Source of the DNA: Gavia stellata
Taxonomy: Eukaryota; Chordata; Aves; Gaviiformes; Gaviidae
Length of the DNA stretch: 64,000 nt
Direction of reading: 5' to 3'
NCBI RefSeq assembly: GCF_030936135.1
Contig: NC_082617.1
Coordinates: 1,608,001-1,672,000, forward strand
In this document: positions 23,723 to 37,100 of the stretch, one piece after another
Numbering within the stretch: the stretch's first letter is position 1
How the letters are laid out: each line of letters begins with the position of its first letter
The notes under the pieces: generated by a model
Seen by the model: the letters and a program-made list of their open reading frames with translations, nothing else
Told to the model about the DNA's origin: nothing
Database searches by the model: none
Position numbers and translations under genes: made by a program

Positions 23723-26700
23723 CTACTTGGTTTTCCAGAAACACTGGAGGAAAGTGGCCACCAGGCCTGCCACTATGGCCAGCACAATGAAGGAGACGGC
23801 AGCTGCCCACAGACTGGGCTGGTGCCCCTTGACGTGTTCCAGAGCCTCCGTGGGGATCATGTTGGTGAAGTTCAGCATGAAGCCCAGTGTCCAGCCGATG
23901 TCCGTGTTTGCTGCCTGAGGTGAGAGAGCAGAGATCATCTGAAAGTGCCTCTCCCAGGCACTGGTAGCTTTGGTGTAAGGGACTGATGGGCATCTCTCCC
24001 CTGAGCTGCCCCAGCTGTGATTTCACATGTGGTCCTGGCTGTGGTGAACCTGATCTTTACCAGCACCAGTTACACAGAGAGCTTTCCTCTCCCCCCTTCC
24101 CAAGGGCTGAAGGGCAGCTGATCGTGGGTGACTGCTCTGGTCCAGATGTGCCTCTGTGGCCTGCACATGATTTTGTATCTGAGCTTTCCTCCTCCCCCAT
24201 GATCCTTTAAATTTGGTCATATTCTGGTTCAAATGGATCATGGGGTCACCATCACCTCTCTGATGCTCAAGTCAATTCTGCCCGACATCAGAGACCAGAG
24301 TGGCCAAATCCTGCTCTGCACTTCCCTGACCCCCTTAACAGTTAGCTTAATTCACACCAGAGTGAGTGAGAAACAAGCTGGCATCAGAGGTTTGGGGGCA
24401 GGTAAGAGTGAAGATGTGCTGGGATCGCTGGGTAGCAGCCACGAGATGGGGACACATTTCTGGTGCAGGGGATTCCAGGGATGCTGCTCCTGAACGTGAC
24501 TTCGGGTCAGGGCAAGGATGCGGCTGCATCTTTGGATCAAGCATCAAGGATGCCCGCTCCCTCTGCCCTGCAGGGAGTTTACCTGCCGGCTGAAGTGGAT
24601 GCTGCTCCACGTGTGCTCATTGAACTTGTAGCCATCGAGCAGCAGCGTCAAGATGTAAATCGCCACGGAGCAGTATGTGTGTAGGTACCCCTTCTGCTGC
24701 GGGAAGGTCTCCACCAGCTGTGGGGCCACCGGGGGATATGGTGCAACAGGGAATGAAACAGATGCTCAGAAACCCTCCCTGGCCCAGGGAACAGCAGGAT
24801 GTGTGCTTCCTGGGCAGAGATTTGGGATGGGACAAGCACAGGGCTCCTTGCTGCCCTTCACAGGGCCCTCACCTCTGCCCAGTTCTTCTTGCAGAAAGTC
24901 TGGACTGTGGAGTTGACGTCGCTTAGAGACTGCTGGCTGGTCAGGTTCAGGAAGCGAAAGGTGTAGTAGAACCCAGCGAAGGCCTGGGGGTTAAGGGGAG
25001 ATGGTAAAGGCTACATCTCCATCCTCACTCAAAAAAAAGACCCAGGGACCCCTCTTGCCTGGGACCAGAGTCCCATGTAATTCCCAGGGTTCTGCATCCA
25101 GCACCCACTTGATGGTCTACCAGAAAGTCTTGGAGCTGGTGGACAAACCTGGGGGCTGCTGCTTGCACTCTGAGCTAGCTCAGACTTGCTCCTTGGGACA
25201 GGATCTTTCCGTGTCCCTCAGGGAGGGCTGGGACATCGCAGGAGGCAGAAGCAACCTCCCAGCATAGGAGAAAAAGTTTGCAGATGGGACCGGCTCTAGG
25301 GTCCCCTCCCTCCCCACAACCAGTGGCAGAGGAGACTCCCACCCTCCGCCCTCCCCCACCACAGCCGCGGGGACAGAGGCTCCTTACGAAGAACTGTCCC
25401 CGCACGGGCGGCTGATAAACCCCATTGAACCCGCACGTCCTGTTGGCCCCACAGCTGAAGTTGAAGAGTTTCTGGATGGCGGTGCTGCACGCCGTCGGAT
25501 CCCCTGTCCCCATCACTGTGAGGACCGGTGCGGGGCTGGGGGTGCTCGGTGCACGGACACAGGGACTGTCGTAGAGGTCTGTCGTGGTGACGTTCTCCTG
25601 GTATCCTTTGGGGTAGCAGGGGTGCGATATCTGCTGGGAAGACGGGCTGCCCTGGAGAGAGGAGTAGCCATTAGCAGGGCTTGGCCTGGGATGCCAGCGA
25701 CACCCTACCCCACAGCCCATCCTGTGTTTAGACATTCCCAAAAACCAGGATCTAGACCCTAGGAAGATTTGAGGAGAAGCAGGATCCATCCATGACTAAC
25801 CTGCCCATGGCTTTTGCCGGTCCTGCTGTCGGCCCCACCACTGAGCTGTGCTGGGGTGGCGATGCTGCTGCCAGCCGGTGCCTCCCCGCGGGGATGGCAA
25901 CCTGCTCCCCAGGGCAGCGCGTGCTCTCTGCCTGCACGGAGAGCTTGTTGCTCCCGGCATTTGCTCTGTCCCCACTGCACCTTGCAGGCCCTAGCCCAGA
26001 AACGACCAAAGATGCATCCCGCCTGCACGCTCTCCGAGCACCTCCGTCTCCCACAGCGCTGGGCTGTGTGCTCTGTCCGAGGTGAGACGGAGGACACTGG
26101 TTAGTGGTGGAGCAGTGTGCAGGAAGGGATGTTGGCAATCCTCTCTCTGGGCAGAAATTGAGGAAGGGTGAGTGAATGGGGACAGGGAAGAACCTAAGGA
26201 TACAGCTGGGCTTGGGAAATGATGAAAAATGCCATTCCATGTCAACATCTGGGGAGAAGGGAGCCCTGGCAGGGAGCCACCACCACCTTCCACCCAAATG
26301 AGAGAATTTTTTGGTTTAGTAGACAAAATCTAAGCCTCTCCCAGGTTTTTGGATTTGTGAAAATTCCCTATTCCCTAAGGCTTTTTCAACAGCCATACCC
26401 AAAATTTTTGGAAGTACATTTTTCATGGCAATGGGAAATAGTTGAGCAGATCCTGGTGACCAGTGGCTGCGGTACCTGGTGGAGAGCTGCCAGCAGCATC
26501 TTCAAGGCCTGAGTCTGCCCATAGCAGAGGTAGCTGTGGGTGTAGAGCGAGTAGTTGGTGCCGTACAGCCTGAAGAAGACGGAGGTGTTCTTGTCCTCAA
26601 TGGTGACTCCAGGCTGAAAGGTTATCTGTGTCGAGGCACCTCCAAGGTCCAGAGCTCCCAGCACCTCTGCGTCCTGCGGATGTTCCCATTTCTCTGCAAA

Positions 26701-29700
26701 GGAAAACTGGCCCCATAAGATGGCAAGTGTTAGTCTGAACTGGAGGGAATAACAGTTCCTTTCCCTTCCCTCAAGGTTTTGTGGCCTCAGAAGCCCCCAG
26801 GGGACCTTCCACGTCCTGTCTCCCTGTTTAACCCCTTCCTGCCTATGTCCTCCTTGACCCCCATAGACCTCCATGTAGCACTGAGGACTGGCTCCTTGGC
26901 TGCTGCACATCAGCTGGGATCCAGAGACTCTGAGAGTAACACGTTCATCTGGGGTCTGATATTGCTGCATTCCTGTGATACCAAAATCAACTCACACGTA
27001 AGTGGAGAGCACAGGGCCAGGCTGAGCTGGACGCAAAGACCCTTGATTCTGTTAATCACATCAGCGGAATTGAATCTGCAGTTCACAGCCACAGACTACA
27101 TTTATTTGGGTTACTAGTGCCCTAAAACTACATTTTTCTCTCCTCTGGGAATAGAGAAACCTGGGTGTAGCTCAGACAGGGATATATACACTGCTTACCC
27201 CTCCTCCGCCCTGTCCCCCAGCCCACACCTTGACAAGGGTCTCCAGCAGGTAATTGATGGTGATCCAGCCGAAGGAGCCCTCCTCGTTCCCCGTGAGGAT
27301 CTGAGCTCCGCGGAAGTCCACAGGGTACTTGCCAATGGCCTTGGTGACCTCGGCGAAGACCTGCTCGGCCTTGGTGCTGTTCTGCTCCCTGCCCAGGGAA
27401 GGAGATCAATACCGTGTGGTGGAGGAGGCAATGGCTGGGGAGCTTTCAGCGCAGGGCTGACAGCAAGAGGCTGCTGTCTTCTGCCAAGGAGTGGGGCTGC
27501 TCGGAGACAGGGCGCATCCCCACCCATCGCTGCCCTGCCTGTGGGCTGGCTCCTGTGAGCTGCCAGATCCCCCAACTGGTGTGCTGGGAGTCTCCCTAAA
27601 AATGCTGCCTGTGGGCTCTGCTTGAGCGTGCGGGAAAGTTAATGCAACTCTGGCAAAGGAGGTTGATCCACCTCTGGGGCCGCTGCCAGGCTGGTGCTGG
27701 AGTGGGCTGCGGGGTTCCCCGTGGGCATGGTGAGGGGCTCTTGTGGGTGCCCCGGCAGACTGCAGACAGGGATGCTCTGCCCATCACCATGGCATGACCA
27801 GGCAGCAGCTCCCCATGCCCCCAGCCCCCCATCCCGGCTCCCTGCACCGGCTACGATGCAGAAACACGTGGTAGGGAAGGGGCCGGAGGTGCGCAGCTGG
27901 GGGTGTCCCGGTACCTCAGCAGCCGCATGCCCGCTGTGGCCCCCAGGTAGGTGGGGGTCTCCCGCTGCTGCTCTGCTGGGATGATCTTCATGGCCTTGTC
28001 CAGGCAGGGCTTCAGGCTGGCTCCAGCCCCAGCGGGGTCGTCTGCGTAGCTGGAGATGCCGGGTCCTGCAAGAGGGCACCCCGTGATGGAGCGAGCTCAG
28101 TGCCACCCAGGAGGGACAGGACAGGGGCGCCCATGTCCACCCAGAAAGCCCCCAGGGGTTTTTCCCTGCGTACGGAGACTAGTGGTGCCCTTGCCAAGGG
28201 CGTCCCTGGAAGGGCAGTGCTCAGAGCTGGCCTGCCTGGAGGCAGTACGCACACCATGGCCACGGCTCTGGACAGAGGGGGAGGGCTGCGGTGTGCGTCT
28301 TGTGATGCTGAGCACATGCTTAATCCCAGGGAGGCTGAACTGCCCGAACGTGGCCAGCCAGTCCTGCAGGACTCGGTCGACAAACAGAGCAGTTCCTTAG
28401 TTCCCCGGGGGAAGGGGCAGGCTCTCCTTTGTCCCACTGGGAGGGTGCGCGGAGTCGATACGCACACGCAAAGGTGCCCTCGGCACAGCTTGTTTGAGTT
28501 CCTATTTTTAGAGGCTGGCGCTGGATCTGAGCACCCAGCGTGGTCTGCGGTGGGTACGGACAGGCTCTGGGGTGGAACTATCACTATTTACCTTCCCCCT
28601 AGCTTTGCACACCATTATTGCCGTTAGCCCACACACACTCTCCCGTACACTTTGCCCTCTGCCAGACCTTTGCAGTTAACCAGTAACTGCCATGCCACCG
28701 CCACAGAGCCTGGATTCGAGGTCGAGGCGAGCTCTGAGCCCTCTCACCCCCTGCCCAGGCACCTCTGCCCTGACCTGGTGGCCTTTGCCGGTCCCAGCCC
28801 AGCTCCATGTCCCATTTAGCTGACCCTACGTCCCCTCGCTAGCCTGGTGCTTTCCTCCAGAGAGACCAGTCCTTGTGCCAAAACCTGACAGCACCTTTGC
28901 AATAGGAATAAATGCCCCTTTGGTATTTATAAATGCCCAATAAATAAATGCCCTTTGGGGCATTCACCGTTTACCACGCCTGGCAAGAACCAGCCAACTC
29001 GCCTTGATGCTGCGGGACAGCCACCTTGGCAAGCACTGGGGCCGGCCAGCCCGTGTCCCCCAGCTGAGCAGGGACAGGGGAGAGGGACGGACACATCCCG
29101 GCACAACACTCACCAGACACGGTGCAAGCCTCCACCTGGGAGACGATGCCGGTGCCATTCTCCTTGTCCGCAGGCCACCGGTAGATGTAGAGAGCTGTGT
29201 GCGTGGAGCCGGCATCAAACACCAGGCCGTACTGGGGGAGGCAGAGGGGATACGGCGTGTCAGAGGGTGCAGACCAGCTTCGCCCGCCACAGAGCGAGCG
29301 GAGCTCCAGGAGAGCCAGCAGAGCTCCTGGTGGGCAGGGGAACCTCGAGTGGCCAAACAAAGAGTGTCACCAGAGCAGGGAAAGCCCTGTGGCATTGCAG
29401 TCACCAGCTGCGTCGGGAACGGGCTCCATCACGAGCCCTTTGAGCTGGCAACGCTCTGCAATGAAAAGGCTGTATGTGCTGTAGGGCCAGTCACAGCGAC
29501 CAAACTCTGCCAGACCCACCTGGCATGCCAGGCTGTGCGGGAGTTTGTCCCCATCTCGGTGACAAACAGCACAGCCTCCCTGAAACCTGGGGTAAATCCT
29601 ATACCAAGAACAGCCAGCACCCAAGCGAGAGCAGACAGCTGTGCTTCTCCCAAGGACCCTACCTTGATGCTGGGAGGCAGAAACACGTTCTTCACGTTCA

Positions 29701-29782
29701 CGACGCTCAGAATGAGGGCAATGATGCTGAAGACACAGGTTGCTGCCAGGAGACCTGCAACAGCCTTGGCTTTGTAGTCCAT
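23723..29782 (-). CDS. ENTPD8: ENTPD8, ecto-NTPDase 8 (9 coding exons, 493 aa)
   Basis: This encodes a plasma-membrane ectonucleotidase of the GDA1/CD39 family that hydrolyses extracellular ATP and other nucleoside tri- and diphosphates. Minus-strand exons in order: 29782-29663, 29231-29114, 28065-27915, 27388-27229, 26706-26476, 25651-25388, 24983-24873, 24717-24583, 23914-23723; phases agree. An N-terminal membrane segment ([18 protein letters not shown]) and a C-terminal one ([16 protein letters not shown]) flank the ectodomain. All five apyrase conserved regions are visible: [40 protein letters not shown] and [10 protein letters not shown]. The 493-aa length and the C-terminal tail ending WKTK match the chicken ENTPD8 I remember, so I take this as the true orthologue. 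An acceptor at 29795 just before the ATG shows that a separate 5'UTR exon lies upstream. Exons 2, 3, 4 and 6 are nearly identical to those of the next, inverted copy. Confidence 0.93.
27197..28120 (-). repeat. Left arm of inverted near-identical block (ENTPD8 exons 3-4 and intron 3)
   Basis: Reverse-complemented, this roughly 920-bp block is nearly identical to 35280-36202. The match covers exon 3, all of the intron that follows and exon 4, plus short flanks. Conceptual translations across the intron differ by only a few residues. A further pair of matching blocks covers exon 6 (25345-25670 against 37500-37830), and a shorter one exon 2 (about 29100-29250 against 34515-34670). Sequence between these blocks differs clearly. 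Confidence 0.85.
28905..28965. repeat. AATAAATGCCC short repeats
   Basis: Four imperfect repeats of AATAAATGCCC lie in intron 2 of ENTPD8. On the plus strand they contain AATAAA hexamers, but no plus-strand gene ends here. Confidence 0.5.
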
Positions 29783-29799
29783 TCCTCCTCCAACCTGCA

Positions 29800-32700
29800 A
29801 GAACAGCCCCAACCCGCAACTCACATCTCTGCATTTGCAAGGCCAGTGTTGAAATGCAAATCTCACTAATGGATATGGGACCTGTCCAGATGGGACTTGA
29901 CTTTACCCTTCCCTAACAAGGTCTTGAAACCATTCTCCAGTGCATGGCTACTCTTAGGGGAGGCTCCTAGCAGTCTCAGGGCTGGGACGCCCTCGCCTTC
30001 TGAGCACTCCCTCCCTGGGGGATTTTCAGATTGGCTTTTTCAGCCCCACCTTCTCAAGCGCAGCCCTTCAGGCCCCTGTCTGCACACAGCCTGGACCCCA
30101 TCCCTCTGCCTTGCTCAAACTACTGGCTGGGTGGCAGGTCAGCATCTCCCTTCCCAGCAGCATCACTGGGGCAAGCATGGCAGTGGCTAACAGGAGTCCC
30201 AGACTGGGAGCAGGACCATGCCCTGGCAGATTCCCAGTGTGGCCATCCCCTCCAGGGATGGATGCAGAGCTGCATCCCTCTGGCACCCACATGCTGCCAT
30301 CGTACCCTGCACCCTTGCAAAACCCATCCCAGGAGACTTGGAACCACCAGGTCACATCTGTTGCCCAAGAGTCCCAAACTGCCCTTGAGAGGGTCCCCTC
30401 TGCTCCAGGCAAGGGAACAGCATCTCCAGCCACGTGTTTCCTGCCTGGCCCAGGTCTCCTCAGCTCTTGGTGATGCCACAGCAGGTAAGCAGACATGCAG
30501 GGATGGTGTCCTTGCCTGCAGGAGATCTCCAAGCCTCTCCTGCAGTCCCAAGGGCAGGCAGAAGGGCACAGGCAGAAAGCTCCCACTGATCTGGGTACAC
30601 ACAGACCTGTAGCCAAGCTGGCATGCCAACAGCGATAGCGTTGCATGGGCAGGCAAGGCCTGCGGGGAACAGAGTAAGTCCTGCACCTCCTGCTCGTTCA
30701 GCCGGAGCTCAGCTCCTGGCAGAATCAGCCCTGAGGCATCAGTAAGAAATTGCAGTGGAGAAGCAAAGCCAAAGGGTCTGGTTCCCTGAGACAGCCTCAG
30801 CACACATGTCCATGTGCTCAGCACCCCACGGCCGGTCCAGATGTGGTTTTCTCCACACACAGCTCTCCCTCCTCCTCCTGCACCACCCTGCTCTGTGCCA
30901 CAGGCCGCACTGGCAGCGTGCCTGCGGGGAGCCAGGCTGACCTCCGTTCATGGCATTAGGCTGCAAGCCAGACTCCAGCTGAGCGGTGGATGCCCCAAGA
31001 GCCCTGGACACAGCCTAGAGAAGCAGTTTAACCCAACCAGTGCTTTGGGGTGGCACCTGGGGGCTGTCACTTGGCTACGTAATTCTCCTGGGAGTGCATA
31101 AACACACAGAGATTCCCTTGCCCTTTCGCCAGGCCAGGTCAGTGGCTTGAAGAGGAGACGAAAGACCTTTGGCAAGGTCAGAGGAGATGCTGATTCCTGT
31201 TTTGGAGTCAGCACCTCTGGTGACGAACAAGGGTAACCAATCTCCCGCGTGACATGAGATGTATAATGACGGATAGCGGCTGTTCTCTTCTGGCCCACGC
31301 CATGGGACATGGGACTACAGGAAACCCTTATCAGACCTTATGCTACAGCCAGGAGCCACCCCTGCATGGTGGCTATGGCCAGAGGAGATCATATGGAAGC
31401 AGTCTACAAATTCCTGTACCATCACATCTCCAGTCCTATCAGCCCTGCTAGAGTTTGCCCAGATACAACTGTGTCGTTGGGATGCGGTTCCCCTGCTCCA
31501 GGTAACACAGCTGTGGAGAAGGTCCCCAGCCCAGCCCACATCTTGGAAAATTCTGTCCCAGGCACCATGCGATGGGAAGATATGAAATGGTGATAAATTG
31601 CACTGTCCTGCATATGGCAGTGGGTGGAAAATTAACTCCACCTGCTCTGGTAGGGACTAATTTCCATTTTGACTGGGCTGGAGGCAACATCTGAAGGCAG
31701 CACAGAGCCAGCAAGGCCCAGGGAGGAGAGCAAGGCACCGGGAGGGAGCCCAGCAGGTGGAAAACAAGGTGAGAGGTGTGTGAGAAGCCGATCGATCTGC
31801 CCAGCCTTTCAGCGACACCTTGGGGCTGTCTGGCACTGACACCCGCTACCGTATGTGGCAGGTTCAGTCGAGCAGCAGAGACGGGAAGGTGGTGGTGATG
31901 CCTCCAGAGCTAAAGAAGAGGCACATTGCTGCACGGTGTGTGCACTGCGCTTGGGCTGTCGCTGCGTTTGTGTACGCCTGGGAACCCCGAAGTGCTCTAC
32001 AGACACCCGCGGGACACCCCTCATCGTGCAGTGTCCCTTGTGCGGAGGGCTCAATGTTCAGGAGGAAATGCTCAGAGGCATTGCTGGATCTAAGCTGCCT
32101 GTTTCTCAGGAAAATGGGAAGCTGGCTTCCCCACCATGCACGACTGGTATTCGAAAGTCAAAAGGGCTCTTAAGATTATAAGAGGGTGAGAGTTTATGCC
32201 GGGAGCATCTGTGCCAGGCAGAGCAGTCCCCTGCCTCCCATCTCTCCCACCAGCGCTGGGCTCAGCAGGGCCCTCCACACCCCATCCATGTCCCATCCAT
32301 GTCCACGTCCCCTCTTCGCCCCTCTGTCCCCCATGGGTGCCCCGTGCAGCGAGCGGCCGCCCCAGCCCACTCCCTCCAGCCCACGCAGCGTGTTTACCCC
32401 CAGTCCCCGGCCCTGCTGCTGCCCAGGGCCCCCCCGGGCCGGAGCCCCCCACGCCGCCCCTCCGAGCACAGCTCCACGGGGGCACCCCGGCCCCCCACCC
32501 TGCCCGCGCTCACCCGGGCTGCTCCCGGCTGCTGCTCCCGGCACTCGTCCCGGTGTCAGCGCGTACCTGGAGCGCGGAGCCCCGCTCCTGGGACAAAGGC
32601 TGCCCCGACTCCCCGGTACGGCCCTCCCCTTGGCCCCAGACCAGCAACCTGCCCAGGAGAGGCTTGTCCAGGAGGCAGCAGGGCTGAGGCTGGAGAGCCG

Positions 32701-34160
32701 GGGTGGAAATAGCGGCCGGTGTTAACCCCTTCGCTGCTGGAGGAGCGGGTCTGCCTGGGAGACCTCCACCCGTGGGGTGCTGTGGGTGCCTGAGCTGCCC
32801 GGCGGGGGTTCAGCAGGGGGGCAGCTCCCCACGAAGCTCACAACAAGCCCGGCCTGAACCTCTGCCCCTCGGGGAACCTGCGAGCGGGCTGGCCCTGGGA
32901 TGAAGGCAGCGGCTGAGGTCTGGGAGTCCCACAGACATCCCTGCCCCAGACCTGCTGTATAAACACACTGTGAGGTGGGCCGAGGTGGGCCAAGCCTCCC
33001 ACCCCGCACCCCTGCTGTCACCCGGCTCTGCCGTGCCCCACGCCGCCCCATTGCAGGCAGAGCCAGGCTGACAGAGGGGCCAGGACAGAAACAGGAGGGA
33101 TCTGGCAGGTGGAGGGACCTGGTCCCCTCCTCATGGCTGGGGACCCATCTCCATGGCCAGGAACTTGTCCCCACAGCCAGGGAGCCATCTATCTCCATGG
33201 CCAGGGACCTGTCCCCCTGGTCAGGGACCTGATCCCCCAGCCAGGGACCCATCCTCACAGCCAGGGATCCACCTGTCCCCATGTCCAGGGTCCTATCTGT
33301 CCCCACAGCCAGGGACCCGTCCCCACAGCCTGGAGCCCACCTGTCCCCACAGCCAGGGACCCATCCTCATGACCAGAGTCCTGTCTGACCCCATGGCCAC
33401 ATCCCCTCATCCAGGGACCTGTCCCTACGGCCAGGGACCCATCTGTGCCCAAGCTCAGGGACCTATCCCCATGGCCAGGGACCCGTCCCCATGGCCAGGG
33501 ACCCATCCTCCTGCAACGGTGCAGGCAGAGGTGCAGGTGGGCTGGGTGCTGCCCCGATGCAGGCAGTGGCTGCCACTGAGCGGCCCCACTCCCCCCGCTG
33601 CACCGCAGGCAGCGCCGAGCTCCCGCCCCGGGCTGGCCGGGGAAGGAACCCGGACATCCGAGGTCAGCACAGGCCTCACTTTCGCTTTGCATCGCTCCGC
33701 TGGGCTGGGGACAGGCAGGGCTGCACAGGCAGGGCGGGCAGGGCTGCCCTGAGGCCGTGCTCAGGGGGGGACAGGCAGAGGGAGCAGTGGGCTCTGCCCA
33801 GCTCGATGCACCTACGCCCGAGGAAGGAGTGGTGTTCCCGGTACAGGTAATAGCGGGGGCTAACCGGGACCGCGGCCACCGAGGGCCGGGCAGGAGGGAG
33901 CCTTCGCCCCTGCCCTTTCCCAGGACAAGAGCTGGCCATGGGCAAGCACCCAGGTTCAGCCCCGCTCGTCCCGGGGTGTTGCTCTGCTGCTGGCCAAGGG
34001 GCAGGTTCATGGTCTCCACGCCCAGCAGCTCCGTGTCCCAGGGGTTTATTTCGGGGATGTGCACTTCCCGAGCTGCTGGGAGAAGGGGATCCCAGGAAGA
34101 GCTGAAGAGACGAGGCAGGGGCAGGTGGGTTGGAGCTGCCTTTGCAAAGACCATCCTTCC
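29800..34160. promoter_or_regulatory. Head-to-head region between ENTPD8 and the plus-strand ENTPD8-like gene
   Basis: Both ENTPD genes have a splice acceptor just before their ATG (minus 29795, plus 34164), so their first, non-coding exons and promoters must lie in this 4.4 kb. The part from 32250 to 32750 is CpG-rich and has a minus-strand donor-like site (CTCCAG|GTACGC, exon end near 32567) that could end the first exon of ENTPD8. A TATAAA on the plus strand at 32958-32963, followed by a donor-like CAG|GTGGAG near 33106, could mark the first exon of the plus-strand gene. These exon choices are tentative. A minisatellite follows at 33.1-33.5 kb. I see no other coding sequence. Confidence 0.4.
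33125..33513. repeat. Minisatellite, about 20-24 bp imperfect unit
   Basis: The phrase CCAGGGACCCATCCCCA and close variants (CAGGGACCTGTCCCC, CCATGGCCAGGGACC) repeat about 16 times with drifting unit length. It is GC-rich and strongly strand-asymmetric (C-rich plus strand). It lies between the probable first exon and the coding exon 1 of the plus-strand ENTPD8-like gene. Open frames through it on both strands are artefacts of the repeat. Confidence 0.8.
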
Positions 34161-34178
34161 CCACAGCCCGCCACGGGA

Positions 34179-37100
34179 ATGCAGACGTGCCTGCTCAGGG
34201 CAGTGGGCTGGAGCTCAGCGGTCGTCTTGGGAGTGCTGGGGGTGGCTGTCTTCCTCCTGGTCCTGACCCCGGCGAAGGATGCTGCCCTTCCTACGAGGAA
34301 CAAAGTAGGTGCCCAGTGGGACCTGGGGGAGCCCAGGAATGACCACCAGCCCCTTCCCACCTCTCATCCTTCCATCAGCCCTGCCTTCCTCTCCACTTGC
34401 AAGTCTTCCCATAACCAGCTGAGCTTTTCTGGGCTTAACTTAATCAAGATAGCACTGGGCAGATCGGCCACCACAGTCCTGGCTCCTTGCAGCCCCGAGC
34501 ATGCTGTGACCCTGTGTCCCCTCTGCCTCCCCCAGTACGGCCTGGTGTTTGATGCCGGCTCCACGCACACAGCTCTCTACATCTACCGGTGGCCCTCAGA
34601 CAAGGAGAACGGCACCGGCATCGTCTCCCAGGTGGAGGCCTGCACCGTGTCTGGTGAGTGTGTGCTGGGACGTGTCTGTCCCCCTCTCCGAGCCTCCTGG
34701 ATCACTGTCCCAGATGCACAGCATCGTCGGTGATCTGAGTATTTCAGCCTGTGCTGGGCCAAAGGGAGATGGCCTGGTGGAAGAACCAAAATGTTAGGGG
34801 AGATAGTTTGCACCTTAGGGAGCCCTACAGTAATCGGGGGATCCAGAGGGGGGGTAAGGAATTTGGCTCCCAGTTAGCACGGTTCCTGGAGCCAATCTAC
34901 TCTTGCAGCCAGTGGTTGAGCATCGTCTCGCAGCCTGGGATACTGGACATGCAAAGTTTGCTCCTTCTCCTGTGCAACCACTTCCTTGGCTCTTCTTCCC
35001 ACAAGATCTCTTCACAGCTTCTCTCATAACGGGTGGCTTCATGTTCCCACAGGGTCTCCTAAAACCTCTGCGGATGTCCCTAAACATTACTGTGTTTCTG
35101 CTGTTTTTTTGTATGTGGTTCCTAACTGCTCTTTGGGTCAGCAGTTGTCTATTTGGTATCTGTTTGTACGGCACCAAACACAGCAGGGTTTTGGGCTGTG
35201 ACTGGGATATCTGGGCATTGCCAAGGAGGTCTGGAGGGCTCCCTGGGCCTGAGGAAGAAGAGGACATGTCCCCTGCTTTCCTGTCCCTCCTGGGTGGCAC
35301 TGAGCTCGCTCCATCACGGGGTGCCCTCTTGCAGGACCCGGCATCTCCAGCTACGCAGACGACCCCGCTGGGGCTGGAGCCAGCCTGAAGCCCTGCCTGG
35401 ACAAGGCCATGAAGATCATCCCAGCAGAGCAGCAGCGGGAGACCCCCACCTACCTGGGGGCCACAGCGGGCATGCGGCTGCTGAGGTACCGGGACACCCC
35501 CAGCTGCGCACCTCCGGCCCCTTCCCTACCACGTGTTTCTGCATCGTAGCCGGTGCAGGGAGCCGGGATGGGGGGCTGGGGGCATGGGGAGCTGCTGCCT
35601 GGTCATGCCATGGTGATGGGCAGAGCATCCCTGTCTGCAGTCTGCCGGGGCACCCACAAGAGCCCCTCACCATGCCCACGGGGAACCCCGCACCCCACTC
35701 CAGCACCAGCCTGGCAGCGGTCCCGGAGGTGGATCAACCTCCTTTGCCAGAGTTGCATTAACCTTTCTGCACGCTCAAGCAGAGCCCACAGGCAGCATTT
35801 TTAGGGAGACTCCCAGCACACCAGTTGAGGGATCTGGCAGCTCGCAGGAGCCAGCCCGCAGGCAGGGCAGCGATGGGTGGGGATGCGCCCTGTCTCCGAG
35901 CAGCCCCGCTCCTTGGCAGAAGACAGCAGCCTCTTGCTGTCAGCCCTGCGCTGAAAGCTCCCCAGCCATTGCCTCCTCCACCACACGGTATTGATCTCCT
36001 TCCCTGGGCAGGGAGCAGAACAGCACCAAGGCCGAGCAGGTCTTCGCTGAGGTCACCAAGGCCATTGGCAAGTACCCTGTGGACTTCCGCGGAGCTCAGA
36101 TCCTCACGGGGAACGAGGAGGGCTCCTTCGGCTGGATCACCATCAACTACCTGCTGGAGACCCTTGTCAAGGTGTGGGCTGGGGGACAGGGCGGAGGGGG
36201 TCCTCCCTCCCCGCGGTGCTGCACTCTGGGTTGGGAAGCTGATACCCGTGTGGTCACCCTGTTCTGGGTCCCTGTGGATAACTCCTGGTGCCGGGCAGTT
36301 CTCCTTCACAGGCAAGTGGACCCACCCGCCGGCAGAAGATGTGGTCGGAGCTCTGGACCTTGGCGGGGCTTCAACCCAGATCACGTTCCTCCCTGGGACC
36401 ACCATAGAGGACAGCAGCACAAGAGCCCTCCTCAGGCTGTACGGAACCAACTACTCCATTTACACCCACAGCTACCTCTGCTACGGGCAAAAGCAAGCCC
36501 TGAAGATGCTGATGGCATCCTTATACCTGGTAATAACTACCTCCAGCCTTGTGCTCCTCCAGCACCGCCTGAGCCCTGATTTCACCGAGCTGGGCAGGCA
36601 GCACCTGCGGGGTGTGATGGGTGCTGGGCTCGGTGCCTTTGTGCAAACCCCAGTGAGGATGGTGGATACAACAGGGCCACCATGGCAGGAGCCATCCCAG
36701 GGGTATCCCAACAGCAGGGCAGGATTGAGCCGAGATGGAGTTGGACACCCCAAAGCAGGATGCCTGACTGCAGGCGCTGCCGGGATGGTGGGTGCCCGGG
36801 GCCCCTGTCCCAGCGCCATCTTGCCCACCAGATCTCCATCCTATTCCAGCCTCAGTCACAGGGTGCTGGAAAGACCCAGCCCTGGAGGAGGGAACCTGCT
36901 GGGTGCTGAGGGCGTTGGGGGAGACCCAGCAGGGTTTTTTAGCACCAGTCTGGTAACAAGTAAGTTGGTTTTGTGGGAAGAAATCTGCACAGGCTGGTCT
37001 CCAGCAGCAGGCGCTGGGCATGCGAGAGTGAAGGGAGGTGTCGTCGCTGCACAGGGTGACCCTCATGTTCATAGCTTGGCTGGGGGGGGACTCAATGCCG

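Noticed and set aside
24023-24241. Small open frames within ENTPD introns on the opposite strand
   Set aside because: They are shadows of intron and exon sequence without any conserved motif.
33255-34154. 299-codon minus-strand open frame
   Set aside because: Mostly the complement of the minisatellite and promoter DNA of the second ENTPD gene. Repetitive composition and no recognisable domain.
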